64,000 nt of DNA from positions 2,103,001-2,167,000 of the forward strand of contig NZ_RQHT01000014.1 of the NCBI RefSeq assembly GCF_004770905.1. Reading direction: 5' to 3'. The stretch is from Leptospira bandrabouensis. Lineage in GTDB: Bacteria > Spirochaetota > Leptospiria > Leptospirales > Leptospiraceae. Below are positions 39,769 to 49,109 of this stretch, piece after piece. The number at the start of each line of letters is the position of its first letter. Position 1 is the first letter of the stretch. The notes below the pieces were generated by a model. The model was not told the DNA's origin. It was given only the letters and a program-made list of their open reading frames with translations, and did not search any database. A program made the position numbers and the translations under genes.

Positions 39769-41400
39769 ATGGAAAACAAAATGGAATGGTGGAAACAAAC
39801 TTCAATTTATCAAATTTACCCTTGGTCCTATCAAGATTCCAATGGAGACGGGATCGGCGATTTACAGGGGATTCTTGGGCGTTTGGACCAAATTCGTGAT
39901 TTGGGTGTGGAAACCATTTGGTTTTCCCCCTTTTACAGAAGCCCGGGCGAAGATTTTGGTTACGATATCTCTGACTACACGTCCATTGATCCACGGTTTG
40001 GCACAATGGATGACTGTGACAAACTCATCAAAGAAATTCACAAACGTAAGATGCGAGTGGTTCTTGATATGGTGATGAACCATACTTCGGACAAACATCC
40101 TTGGTTTTTAGAATCCCAATCTTCCAAAGAAAACCCCCAAAGGGATTTTTATATTTGGAAAAAGGGGACAAACAAACCACCTAATAATTGGATATCAATG
40201 GTAGGGACTTCCGGTTGGAACTACGACAAAACTACCGGTGAGTATTATTATAGTAATTTTTTATCCTTTCAGCCAGACCTTAATTATAGAAATCCAAAAG
40301 TTAAAAAAGCCATGTTTGGTGTTTTGGATTTTTGGTTAAAAAAAGGAGTCGATGGGTTTCGATTAGATATCTTTAACTCCATTTATAAAGATGAAAGTTT
40401 CAAAAACAATCCGTTTAGCCTTCGATATTTCCCTACACCAGATAACCACGATGAGGCGTTCTTTCAAAAAAAAACTTATAATCTAAATTTACCCGAATCA
40501 TTTCAATTTGCCAAAGAAGTAAGAAAACATATTTCTAAATACAAACAAAAACCATTTCTGATTGGTGAGGTGAGTGGATCTGACAAAGTTTTAAAATCTT
40601 TTTTGGGAGATAAAGCCGATGGGCTCAATTTAGTATTTCAGTTTGAGTTAATTCATTTTGATTATCATGCCAAATTTTTTAAAAACCTATTAGAAAAAAA
40701 CGAAAAAGAATTTCATGCACCATTCACTCCAACTTATGTTTTGGGTAACCACGACCAAAGACGATATATAGACCGGTTAGGTGGTGATATCCGAAAGGCA
40801 AAAGTTCTTTCTGCATTCCAGTTTTTAGCAAGAGGCATTCCTGTCGTATATTATGGAGATGAAATCGGTAGAAAAGAAGGAAGGATTTCCAATTTCCTTG
40901 GAAAAGATCCCATTGCCAAAATGAATCGGTTTGTACCTCTTTTTTTATCCAATCTTCTTGGAATTTATATCAATAGAGATAATTGTCGTCTGCCCATGTT
41001 ATGGGATACTGATGAAAATGCTGGATTTTCTACTGGAAGGCCTTGGTTACCTGTTGGCAAGTTCCAAACATCGGATACAGTCAGTGGTCAAAGAAAAGAA
41101 GAAAATTCTCTTTGGAACCATTACAAGTCGCTTTTTCATTTAAGAAAAGGATCTGAGGTTTTAAAAACGGGAAGTCTTAAAACAAAATCCACAAGTTCTA
41201 ATGATCTATTGTGTTTTGAAAGGATTCTTTTGGATAAGGTGATTACCGTGTATTTAAATTTTGGTGAAAAAGAAATACAGGAACCTATCCTTAAAGGATC
41301 TAAAGTATTGTATCAGTTTGGTGCTGCGGGAGTTTTTGGAGAAACGATTCAGATTCCAGGACATTCTGGTCTTGTTTTAGAACACAAACTAAAGAAGTAA
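39769..41400 (+). CDS. GH13 alpha-glucosidase-like enzyme
   Basis: A 543-residue alpha-amylase-family protein. It starts WWKQTSIYQIYPWSYQDSNGDGIGDL, the oligo-1,6-glucosidase/alpha-glucosidase pattern. Catalytic residues are nucleophile D200 (GFRLDIFN), acid/base E267 (LIGEVSG) and D329 (GNHDQRR). Substrate choice (maltose, isomaltose, trehalose, sucrose) is not determinable. Its stop overlaps the convergent STAS gene by 12 bp. Confidence 0.9.
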   Translation: MENKMEWWKQTSIYQIYPWSYQDSNGDGIGDLQGILGRLDQIRDLGVETIWFSPFYRSPGEDFGYDISDYTSIDPRFGTMDDCDKLIKEIHKRKMRVVLDMVMNHTSDKHPWFLESQSSKENPQRDFYIWKKGTNKPPNNWISMVGTSGWNYDKTTGEYYYSNFLSFQPDLNYRNPKVKKAMFGVLDFWLKKGVDGFRLDIFNSIYKDESFKNNPFSLRYFPTPDNHDEAFFQKKTYNLNLPESFQFAKEVRKHISKYKQKPFLIGEVSGSDKVLKSFLGDKADGLNLVFQFELIHFDYHAKFFKNLLEKNEKEFHAPFTPTYVLGNHDQRRYIDRLGGDIRKAKVLSAFQFLARGIPVVYYGDEIGRKEGRISNFLGKDPIAKMNRFVPLFLSNLLGIYINRDNCRLPMLWDTDENAGFSTGRPWLPVGKFQTSDTVSGQRKEENSLWNHYKSLFHLRKGSEVLKTGSLKTKSTSSNDLLCFERILLDKVITVYLNFGEKEIQEPILKGSKVLYQFGAAGVFGETIQIPGHSGLVLEHKLKK

Positions 41401-41694
41401 ATGTGCATTAAGATTCAAAATTTTCAATATTTTTTGAATCTGTGGGTTTACATTGATAAGCATTAACCTTACACCTTTCTTGCTATAGATCATCTTTTTG
41501 TATAAAAGAAGTCCAAGGACGGCAGAAGATACTTCCTCTACCTGGGAAAAATCTAAGTAAAGAGAGGTGGCTCCTTTTTCAAAGATATTTGTCATATCTT
41601 CCTCTAAACTTGCGGCAGAATATACATCCAATCGGTTGGATTCAATTCGATAACAATTTTCTTCTACCGTTTTTGTGACCATTTTTTCCCTCAC
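41389..41694 (-). CDS. STAS-domain protein (anti-sigma factor antagonist type)
   Basis: A 101-residue single STAS domain (SLYLDFSQVEEVSSAVLGLLLY). The usual phospho-Ser motif DSxG is replaced by VSSAVLG, with Ser still in the loop. It may belong to a partner-switching system; no partner kinase is adjacent. Confidence 0.82.
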   Translation of the reverse strand: MREKMVTKTVEENCYRIESNRLDVYSAASLEEDMTNIFEKGATSLYLDFSQVEEVSSAVLGLLLYKKMIYSKKGVRLMLINVNPQIQKILKILNLNAHLLL

Positions 41695-41802
41695 AGAACA
41701 ATGGACGGTAAAAGAAAAAAATACCTGAGTGATTTGAAAAGAAAAAGGATTCGAAATATTTTTTATATTTCAAATTTTTTTCTAATTCACCCTAAAGTTT
41801 GA

Positions 41803-42561
41803 TTAAGGATGAATATGTGAATTTCTTCTTTTCGAACGAAATTGGAAAGAGTGCGATGACCTCCATTGGTTCCATTTAATCGAAATTAGGTCCCAAAGAA
41901 AATAAAAGATCACACCAGAATCTAGTTTCGATTGTCCCCATGTACGGAGACCGAAGGTATAACCAACTTCAGCAATTTTTTCAGTACGAACTGAACCTAA
42001 AATTTCAAAAAGAATTTTATATCCCCGAGGGTGGAGTTTTTCTTTTGTTTCTAAATAAATTGATTTTCGGATTCCAAAAAATCCACTCATGGGATCAGTA
42101 ATTGGAACAGGAAACAACCACTCAGAAATTTTTGTAGCAAACTGACTTGCTAACTTTCGAAGTATGGGAAAATTACCATAACCACCGTCGGCACTACGAC
42201 GTGTCGCAACAACAATATCGTTTTCATTAAGTAATCGGATCACATCCGGAATTTTAGTATAGTCGTGTTGAAAGTCGGCATCTACAACCACTAGGTTGTC
42301 ACCTTCCGCTTTTTCGTATCCGTAAGTGACAGCAGAACTTAGTCCTCTTTCTGTGGTGCGAACATAGGGTTTGATTCTTTTGTCATACTCCGCAAGGACT
42401 TTTGCAACTTCAAAAGTTCCATCAGGGGAGTTATCATCCACAATGACTATTTCAAACTCTAAAGATTCTTTTTCTAAAATCCTAGAGATGGTTTCGGCAC
42501 AATTTTTGATATTGCCGGCTTCATTATAAGTTGGTAATATGATACTTGTTTTATTTTGCAT
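41803..42561 (-). CDS. Polyprenol-phosphate sugar synthase (GT2, DPM1-like)
   Basis: A 252-residue family 2 glycosyltransferase. IILPTYNEAGNI, VDDNSPDG (D42, D43) and VVDADFQHD (D94, D96) match dolichol-phosphate mannose synthases, and DPMSGFFGIRK is also typical. There are no C-terminal membrane helices. It would load a sugar on polyprenyl phosphate. The GT-C transferase of the same operon is a likely user of that donor (inference). Confidence 0.85.
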   Translation of the reverse strand: MQNKTSIILPTYNEAGNIKNCAETISRILEKESLEFEIVIVDDNSPDGTFEVAKVLAEYDKRIKPYVRTTERGLSSAVTYGYEKAEGDNLVVVDADFQHDYTKIPDVIRLLNENDIVVATRRSADGGYGNFPILRKLASQFATKISEWLFPVPITDPMSGFFGIRKSIYLETKEKLHPRGYKILFEILGSVRTEKIAEVGYTFGLRTWGQSKLDSGVIFYFLWDLISIKWNQWRSSHSFQFRSKRRNSHIHP

Positions 42562-42587
42562 GACTGGTCATTTAACTTCTTTTGTTT

Positions 42588-42902
42588 TTAAAAAAGCCCC
42601 TTTGTTTGATTTTTGATACATAACTCACCACTTTCACAAGATTTTGCGATGGCTTTGGAACATTCGCCAAACAATTGGAATTGTTTCGTGCAAAGAATTT
42701 CACAGGCAAATTGGTACATTTTAGGATCTTGTAATTTCTTTTGATCTTCTTTTAAACAAAGACTTGCTTTTCCGCAAAGATCTTTGCATTCCGATGATTG
42801 ATCTAATTTTGCCTTTTGTCCAAACTTTGGAGTGTTGTCTTTGGAGATGTCCCAAATAGAAACTAGTGCCAAGAAAAAGAGAAGGATTCCGTATTTTTTC
42901 AT
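42588..42902 (-). CDS. Small secreted Cys-rich protein
   Basis: A 104-residue protein with an N-terminal hydrophobic segment (ILLFFLALVSIW) and eight cysteines in the mature part (CKDLC, LC, AC, LC, EC, SC, LC), suggesting four disulfides in the periplasm. ATG at 42902 is chosen because GGAGG lies 6 bp upstream; it overlaps the GT-C stop by 4 bp (ATGA). The frame is open further upstream inside the GT-C gene, but that is antisense-free shadow. Function unknown. Confidence 0.78.
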   Translation of the reverse strand: MKKYGILLFFLALVSIWDISKDNTPKFGQKAKLDQSSECKDLCGKASLCLKEDQKKLQDPKMYQFACEILCTKQFQLFGECSKAIAKSCESGELCIKNQTKGLF

Positions 42903-44515
42903 CGTATTTCCTCCCTTTTCCAAACGCTCACTTCCGATTGAAAAATACGTTTGTCCACTTTCAGTAATGCTCTCAAGGTCTCTTTTGTATCTAAGTTCAA
43001 ATGTTGTTTCCATTGCATCCAAGAGGAAACTTTCTTCCAATTTTCCGTCAAAGTTACCTCAGAGAAGGTGACAATCATTTCAGCTTCGGGGCAGGTGTCC
43101 CTGTAGGTAAGTGGGAGGGCAAATTTTACTTTAGAATTAATTAATTTATTTTGAACATCCATTGCGGTCCATGGATTCTCAGCAATCACACATATTTCCT
43201 TTCCTTTAACATCTGTAAGCTTTTCTGTGATGTCTGGATCCGCCATAGGCCTTACAAATAAAAAAATGATGATAGGTAGGATTAGAAGTTGTGTGATAAA
43301 AACTCCATAGAATCTTTTATTTTTGTTTTGAAATGCCATCGCACTTAGTGATAAAACAATTCCAGTAAGAGAAACTGCGAATAATAAAGGAACTCGAAGG
43401 ACCACTGCCATAGCGGTCAATAGAAAGTATACAATTGGAATCGAATATTGATTATAATGGGAAAGGATTAGTGTCTCCCAAGTTTCTTTTTTTAAAGCAG
43501 GAACTAGAAATAGAAAACTAATAAAAGGAGTTACATAATATGGATCTTTTCTGTTTGGCATTAGGTGGAAAATAGTAACTAACAATAAAAACGCCAACAA
43601 AACCATTCCCAAAAATCTGTTTTTTTGATTGGAAGTTTTACTGAAGAATATCCAAACAGAATAAAAAAGTGGGATGGTAAATGGGATTGTATAAAGTAGC
43701 CAACCTCCCCAAATTCTAAGCCCTGATTGGTTCGCAGCATAAAATTTTCCCATATTCTCTGTGATAAAAAAGAATCTTAATAACTCTTTTCCGGAATTTG
43801 TAAATAAATACAAATAGGATATCCAGAGAATGGGAATGAGAAAGGAGAGCGAAAACAATAGTATTGTTTGTTTCTCTTTGATTAGTGGTTGGAAAGAAAT
43901 ATGAAAATGTCCCTTTCTCACTCGAATCATTTTTAAGTAAATGTAACTAACTAAAAATAAAATTATATATATATGAAGGATGGGGCCTTTAAGTAAATAC
44001 CCGAATCCTACAAAAAAACTTCCCCACGCAACATACGTTAAGTTTTTCTCTTCTTTCGATCTAAAAAATAAAAAAACATATAGTAAGGTAAAAAATACCA
44101 TTGCGCCTTCCATCATCAGAAGCCCGAAAAATTTTAAAGAAAGGAAAGAGAAAGCAAATGCTATGGTTGCAAGTTTCGTTTCTTTATCTGACTTACTTAA
44201 GGATTGGTAAAATTTATAGAATAAAACGAAAGTTCCGAGACCAAATAAAAAGGAAACGAAACGTTCGGAAAAATAACTTATACCAAATATTTTATCAAAT
44301 AACATTCCCATCCAGAAGAGAAGAGGTGGTTTATATGGATTCGGAAGTCCAGATAAAACCGGGAGAGTATAACTTCCCACTTCCAAACTTTCCCGAACGG
44401 AACGGATATGCATAATTTCGTCACCTTGCGGGAAGGGAGCATCAGGTATACCCAGGGTCATCGCAAAGATTGCAGAAAGAAATATGAGAAAAATAAAATA
44501 CATTTTCGACCCCAT
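42899..44515 (-). CDS. GT-C glycosyltransferase, ArnT/PMT-like
   Basis: A 538-residue protein with about 12 membrane helices. The first loop reads PQGDEIMHIRSVRESL followed by NPYKPPLLFWMG, the ArnT-like pattern for transferring a sugar from a polyprenyl-phosphate donor outside the membrane. The C-terminal 90 residues are a soluble domain. It heads an operon with the Cys-rich gene and the DPM1-like GT2. A 14-bp palindrome lies 19 bp upstream of its start. Confidence 0.85.
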   Translation of the reverse strand: MGSKMYFIFLIFLSAIFAMTLGIPDAPFPQGDEIMHIRSVRESLEVGSYTLPVLSGLPNPYKPPLLFWMGMLFDKIFGISYFSERFVSFLFGLGTFVLFYKFYQSLSKSDKETKLATIAFAFSFLSLKFFGLLMMEGAMVFFTLLYVFLFFRSKEEKNLTYVAWGSFFVGFGYLLKGPILHIYIILFLVSYIYLKMIRVRKGHFHISFQPLIKEKQTILLFSLSFLIPILWISYLYLFTNSGKELLRFFFITENMGKFYAANQSGLRIWGGWLLYTIPFTIPLFYSVWIFFSKTSNQKNRFLGMVLLAFLLLVTIFHLMPNRKDPYYVTPFISFLFLVPALKKETWETLILSHYNQYSIPIVYFLLTAMAVVLRVPLLFAVSLTGIVLSLSAMAFQNKNKRFYGVFITQLLILPIIIFLFVRPMADPDITEKLTDVKGKEICVIAENPWTAMDVQNKLINSKVKFALPLTYRDTCPEAEMIVTFSEVTLTENWKKVSSWMQWKQHLNLDTKETLRALLKVDKRIFQSEVSVWKREEIR

Positions 44516-44533
44516 TTTTCCATAAACGAAGAT

Positions 44534-44547
44534 ACTGACTAGTCAGT
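44534..44547. promoter_or_regulatory. Palindromic operator-like site before the glycosylation operon
   Basis: ACTGACTAGTCAGT is a perfect 14-bp palindrome 19-32 bp upstream of the GT-C ATG. The sequence resembles operators of TetR-family repressors, such as TTGACTGACTAGTCAGT. No TetR gene is in the window, so the regulator, if any, is elsewhere. Confidence 0.5.
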
Positions 44548-44782
44548 CAACGTGTTTAAGTTTAAAATTGCGAATCGCGATTTTTTAATTGTCTGTGATT
44601 TGAATTGTTAATTTCAAAAAAGGATAATTACCTTAAATGTTGTTAGACATTGTTTCGGAGGAGAGAAACGTCAGGATACTGCGAAAATTGGCTGTTTGTT
44701 TCTAAAAAACTGCATTTTATGGCTTAAAGTATTGAAAATTGTTTGGAATGAGAAGAGATTCGGTCAGTCTAAGACTCAATGT

Positions 44783-45286
44783 ATGAATCCAATCTTTGCT
44801 GAGAACGTCCAAATTTTGCAGCAAGGGGTTACTCTTCTCGAATCTATATCGAACGAAAGATATAAACAAAAACACGAAGTCCTTGCCTCTTCCATTGGAG
44901 AACACTTTCGACACATCATTGAACATTACGAGATGTTTTGGAATGGGGTGAGTGCCGGTCATATTGATTACGACAAAAGAAATCGGAATCCTCTTCTTGA
45001 AACCGATCGATTGTTTGCCATTACAACGTTAAAGCACTATGTATCCCAATTTTTAACCAAATCCATAGAACCCAAATCTCTTACGATTTCACAAAACTAC
45101 AATCCTACGGAAAAAGTTCCGATCACACTTAGTCATACCAATCGAGAGTTGTTATTTTTACTTTCGCATACAGTACACCACTATGCGATCATTTCCATCT
45201 TGGTAAAGTTAAATGGCGGGAGTGTTCCCGATGGGTTTGGATACTCTGCTGCCACTCTTTTTGCAAAGATGGAGAGAAAATCCTGA
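44783..45286 (+). CDS. DinB-like four-helix protein
   Basis: A 167-residue protein fitting the DinB/YfiT metal-binding helical fold. Histidines in SIGEHFRHIIEHYEMF and LLFLLSHTVHHYAIIS are positioned like the family's three metal ligands. The frame is open from a TTG at 44696, but the ATG at 44783 gives the usual N-terminus (MNPIFAENV). Some family members are thiol transferases; the role here is unknown. Confidence 0.75.
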   Translation: MNPIFAENVQILQQGVTLLESISNERYKQKHEVLASSIGEHFRHIIEHYEMFWNGVSAGHIDYDKRNRNPLLETDRLFAITTLKHYVSQFLTKSIEPKSLTISQNYNPTEKVPITLSHTNRELLFLLSHTVHHYAIISILVKLNGGSVPDGFGYSAATLFAKMERKS

Positions 45287-45336
45287 ACTAATACTTTAAA
45301 TTCATTTACGTTTGCAGAAAATAAAAAATTTTTTTT

Positions 45337-46857
45337 CTACCAGTCAATCGGAAAGTAATCCTTTAAAAATTTACCTATCCAATGTTTGCCTGTGTTAACA
45401 CCGTCAAACAAAGGATCAACGACTCTTGCAGCCCCGTCCACTATATCGAGAGGAGGTTGGAAATCGTGAAGGTCTTGTTTTCTTTTTGCAAGTTCAATGG
45501 GATCTTCATCGGTCACCCAACCTGTATCCACGGCATTCATAAAAATTCCGTCTTTTGCAAAATCTTCAGCCGACGTATGAGTCATCATATTTAATGCCGC
45601 TTTGGCCATATTCGTATGTGGATGACGGTCTTCTTTTTTAAATCTATGGAATTTACCTTCCATCGCTGAAACATTGATGATATGTTTTTTTCCTGTATTG
45701 TCTCGACGCATGATGCCTACAAGTCGATTACAAAGTACAAAAGGAGCAACAGCATTCACTAATTGGACTTCTAACATTTCTGAAGTATTGATTTCGCCAA
45801 GTTTTAATCGCCAACTATTTGTTTTGCGAAGGTCAACTTGTTGTAAGTCGGCATCTAATTGGCCTTCAGGAAACACTGCCTCTAATTCATTTGAATTGTC
45901 ATGGGAATAAGGAATTTGGGAAAGTGCAGCAGATGAACGAATTCCTACGCCGGGAGTTTTGTGATTCCAACTCACAGCAAGGGCTGTTGCGGTGTCTTTC
46001 ATTTCAGAATCTGACCTATAAGAATCTAACTCTTGTTTGCAATGTTGGTAAAAACTAAGTAATTTTTGTGCCTCTTGCGGTAATTCAGATACAGATAACT
46101 TTTCTGCCTCAAGAAGGTGAGAATAAAAACCTGGAGGTCGTCTTACCGTTTGGGCTGCGTTGTTAATTAAAATATCTAATCGTTCTAAATGATTTTCTAA
46201 AAATTTGCAAAAAATTTCAACACTCGGAGTATGTCTTAAATCTAAACCAAAAATTTGTAACCTATCCTTCCATAAGTGAAAGTCAGTTTCTTTGGAAAAA
46301 CGAATCGCCGAATCATTCGGAAACCTTGTGGTGGCAATGACTCTTGCGCCGGAACGTAACAAAAGTAAGGTTGCTTGGTATCCAATTTTTAAACGAGATC
46401 CCGTGATGACAGCGACGGTTCCGCGAAGGTCAGCTGTTTGAAATCTTTTGGAATAATTGAGTTCTGCACAACTCGGACACATAGAATCATAAAAAAAATG
46501 AAGTTTTGTAAATGGAGTTTTGCAAATATAACAAGGTTTCGGGTTTGCCAGTTCTTCTGCTTTATCCCAAGACCATCCTGCTGTATTTGATATTTGTAGT
46601 GGAGCCTGGAAAACAGCATTTTCTCTTGCTCGCCTGATTCCTGTTAGAGCGGTTTTTTGTTTTTCCTGACTTTTTAGAGTTTGTTTTTTTTCAACACGAA
46701 CGGTTCTGTTTCTTTTTCTAACTTCGTTTCGATCGGGACGAGAGATTTTCCCACAAAGAATCATAAGTTCTAAGCGTTTTTCTTCGGGAATGGTTACAAG
46801 TTCCTTTGGTGAGTCCAAAAGAGATTTTAAATCCTGTAACAAAGAATCAATGTCCAT
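45337..46857 (-). CDS. SDR-fold protein with N-terminal zinc ribbon and no catalytic Tyr
   Basis: A 506-residue protein. Residues 1-105 are basic and helical; C109, C112, C127, C130 form a zinc ribbon; residues 145-500 are a short-chain dehydrogenase domain with TGSRLKIG (152-159) and NNAAQTVRR. The Ser of INVSAMEG is kept, but the YxxxK motif reads T415-N-M-A-K419. Loss of the Tyr suggests a non-redox or altered role. Insertions lengthen it beyond a usual SDR (about 250). Confidence 0.82.
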   Translation of the reverse strand: MDIDSLLQDLKSLLDSPKELVTIPEEKRLELMILCGKISRPDRNEVRKRNRTVRVEKKQTLKSQEKQKTALTGIRRARENAVFQAPLQISNTAGWSWDKAEELANPKPCYICKTPFTKLHFFYDSMCPSCAELNYSKRFQTADLRGTVAVITGSRLKIGYQATLLLLRSGARVIATTRFPNDSAIRFSKETDFHLWKDRLQIFGLDLRHTPSVEIFCKFLENHLERLDILINNAAQTVRRPPGFYSHLLEAEKLSVSELPQEAQKLLSFYQHCKQELDSYRSDSEMKDTATALAVSWNHKTPGVGIRSSAALSQIPYSHDNSNELEAVFPEGQLDADLQQVDLRKTNSWRLKLGEINTSEMLEVQLVNAVAPFVLCNRLVGIMRRDNTGKKHIINVSAMEGKFHRFKKEDRHPHTNMAKAALNMMTHTSAEDFAKDGIFMNAVDTGWVTDEDPIELAKRKQDLHDFQPPLDIVDGAARVVDPLFDGVNTGKHWIGKFLKDYFPIDW

Positions 46858-46959
46858 AAAACCAGAATTTTGACTGGATATGGATGAGCAAGTATCTTTG
46901 ATCTAGTCTACTTGAGAGATTTTGGTAATGTCCAATGGTGGTATCATTTTTTGGTAGTT

Positions 46960-47637
46960 TTAGGCTTTCATGATCCTTACTTTTCTTTTTCCTGTAAACT
47001 GGATTGTTCCATCTATCAAACAACTATCCTGCATTTCTGATTTTAAATCCGCTACTTGTTCTCTCATACTTTTTATAATTGAGATAATCTCTTTAGGCTC
47101 GCAAGTACCTAGGTTTTGAAACAGTTTTTCTTTGTCATAATATAAGGAAGAAATTTGTTGATCCAATTGTCCTGCGATTGAATCAGATTCGTTTGAAGAT
47201 GACATGCCGTTAGGTTCTTCAATTAGGATTTCACGGATTGGTTTTGTTAGAAATTGTTGGATTTCTAACAAATCTTTTTCGTGAATGAGAGGTTCTATTG
47301 CAATTAAAATATAGGTAATAAGAGATGCCTGGATCAATAATTGTGGGTCGGCCTCTCCTTTATTAAAATTTTGATATTGTATTTGTGTATTTAGCTGTTT
47401 CCATAAACATTTTAATTCAACGTACTTTGAAAATAAAATGACTCTCAATTCTTCTTCATCTTCAATATCCTCTAAAATTTTGAGAAAATTGTTAATTAGA
47501 GTGTTTAGCCATTCATGTATTTTTTGTTCATCCTCTTTTGATCTTTCAAAACCTTTGGACCAATCTTCTAGATTTTCCTTCACCGATCTTGCAAAGGATT
47601 CATTTTGTAATCTGTCTTTAATGATTTTTAATTCCAT
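46960..47637 (-). CDS. Helical protein with a LYxxKExLxxNLGT module
   Basis: A 225-residue soluble, acidic, helical protein with no recognised domain. Its C-terminal residues about 155-205 (IAGQLDQQISSLYYDKEKL then QNLGT) align by eye with residues 5-60 of the neighbouring 81-residue protein. The gene is third in an apparent operon after the soluble chemoreceptor and the 81-residue gene. Confidence 0.72.
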   Translation of the reverse strand: MELKIIKDRLQNESFARSVKENLEDWSKGFERSKEDEQKIHEWLNTLINNFLKILEDIEDEEELRVILFSKYVELKCLWKQLNTQIQYQNFNKGEADPQLLIQASLITYILIAIEPLIHEKDLLEIQQFLTKPIREILIEEPNGMSSSNESDSIAGQLDQQISSLYYDKEKLFQNLGTCEPKEIISIIKSMREQVADLKSEMQDSCLIDGTIQFTGKRKVRIMKA

Positions 47638-47663
47638 AGTTATTTCGATCCACTTATTCGTTT

Positions 47664-47909
47664 CTATTTTGAAAGTCGATGGTTTGGGATGTAGGCTGCA
47701 CGAATAGATTCAACAATAACCTGTTTGGTATCGATTCGTTTGTAATTTTCTTTGAACTTGTAAAGGCGATTTAAATCCGATTCTAGTTGATAGAATTCCT
47801 TTAGGATCATATCCGCATCCGATGTACCTAAATTGGATTCTAGTTCTTCCTTTTCTTTGTAAAGATTTACAATTTGAGATTCTAAGTTTTCTGCGATTGA
47901 ACTTTCCAT
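47664..47909 (-). CDS. Small coiled-coil protein paired with a soluble chemoreceptor
   Basis: An 81-residue helical protein (IAENLESQIVNLYKEKEEL then SNLGTSDADM) sharing a module with the next gene downstream. It starts 15 bp after the stop of the chemoreceptor gene. It may be a docking or adaptor protein (inference from context only). Confidence 0.7.
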   Translation of the reverse strand: MESSIAENLESQIVNLYKEKEELESNLGTSDADMILKEFYQLESDLNRLYKFKENYKRIDTKQVIVESIRAAYIPNHRLSK

Positions 47910-47924
47910 CGCAGATTAGACTGG

Positions 47925-49049
47925 TTATTTTTTAAGAGCGGCAATTAAATTGAATTCGACCATGATACTCCATGGCCTTTTGCTTTGCCCAATTCGGACT
48001 GGCTTAAGGATTCTTGCCATGTTTGATTGATCAATAAAAGTATAACTTTCGCCTCTTTGTATAGCCTTTTTGGCATCCTCCGTAAGTACATCTGCGTAGG
48101 TTCCCAAGGTGTCTCGGTCAGGATGGGAGGCAAAATTTCCATTGAAGGTAATGAGAGTGGTTTTTCCAATTCCGAATATTTTTTTCGGGGAGAGTTCTGC
48201 TTGTAATTGTTCCAAAGAAAAATCGGCTCCAAGGATGCCTGCAAATTTAGAATGTAAATACAAATTAGTCATGAGGCTTGTCATTTTTACTGTTTTCCCT
48301 TCAATGGGATAATCATAAGGTTCCATCATGACATCTTCACCTAGGTCACGGGGCAGGGTATACCATTCGTTTTCCCCGTCCGTATCATAACCTTGCAATG
48401 GTTCGATAGCAATTCTTCCGGAATGTCTATGGCAGTATGGAACAAATCTTCCTTTTGCATCATGACCTTCCTTGTTTGCATATTCCGAATCCATCAAATC
48501 AATTACATTCGGTTCACAACAAATTGCATAGGCAAGTTGTTGTTCATTTTGAATTAAGTATTCTTGTAAAATAAGAAGTAAGTGTTCTCGTTTCATTCCA
48601 ATATTTGCATGAACCAAACTTTGAATTAGAAATTTTAAACCATACAATGAAGTAGCCATAATATAAAATTTAGATTCTAATTCTTTCGCTATATTGTTTG
48701 TCCAAAGTTCGGCAAAGTCTACCACAGACTGTTTTTCCATTTCGATGACATCGGCGTTTGCGGAAGAATTTTCTAAATTGATTCGTGATAAAATTTCAGA
48801 GATTTTTTTTGTAGCTTCTGAGGTTTGAAAAGACAATTTGGTAACTTCATTTGCTACAATTTCAAATCCTCTTCCATGTTCACCGGCCCTTGCTGCTTCT
48901 ATCGATGCATTTAACGCAAGTAAGTTTGTCTGTTTTGCCACTTGTTGGATAGAAGCTGCAACAAGGCCAATCTCTTTGGATCTTTCTCCAAAAGAATCGA
49001 TAAGAACTTTAAGTTTTCGCATTCCTAAATTAGAATAATTATCTTCCAT
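47925..49049 (-). CDS. Soluble chemoreceptor with N-terminal signalling tip and C-terminal Cache domain
   Basis: A 374-residue protein with no membrane segment. Residues about 10-90 carry a chemoreceptor hairpin ([31 protein letters not shown]). Residues about 115-374 look like a dCache sensor: [47 protein letters not shown]. Cache domains are normally periplasmic and N-terminal; here the order is reversed and the whole protein is probably cytoplasmic. Two small helical genes follow on the same strand. Confidence 0.82.
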   Translation of the reverse strand: MEDNYSNLGMRKLKVLIDSFGERSKEIGLVAASIQQVAKQTNLLALNASIEAARAGEHGRGFEIVANEVTKLSFQTSEATKKISEILSRINLENSSANADVIEMEKQSVVDFAELWTNNIAKELESKFYIMATSLYGLKFLIQSLVHANIGMKREHLLLILQEYLIQNEQQLAYAICCEPNVIDLMDSEYANKEGHDAKGRFVPYCHRHSGRIAIEPLQGYDTDGENEWYTLPRDLGEDVMMEPYDYPIEGKTVKMTSLMTNLYLHSKFAGILGADFSLEQLQAELSPKKIFGIGKTTLITFNGNFASHPDRDTLGTYADVLTEDAKKAIQRGESYTFIDQSNMARILKPVRIGQSKRPWSIMVEFNLIAALKK

Positions 49050-49109
49050 TTCCTATCCTGTATAGTTCATTTAGAACGTTCTTTTATAGTATCGGTTGTC
49101 TCTATGGCC

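Noticed and set aside
44696..44782. Longer N-terminus for the DinB-like protein
   Set aside because: It would need a TTG start with no ribosome-binding site, and the DinB fold begins after ATG 44783.
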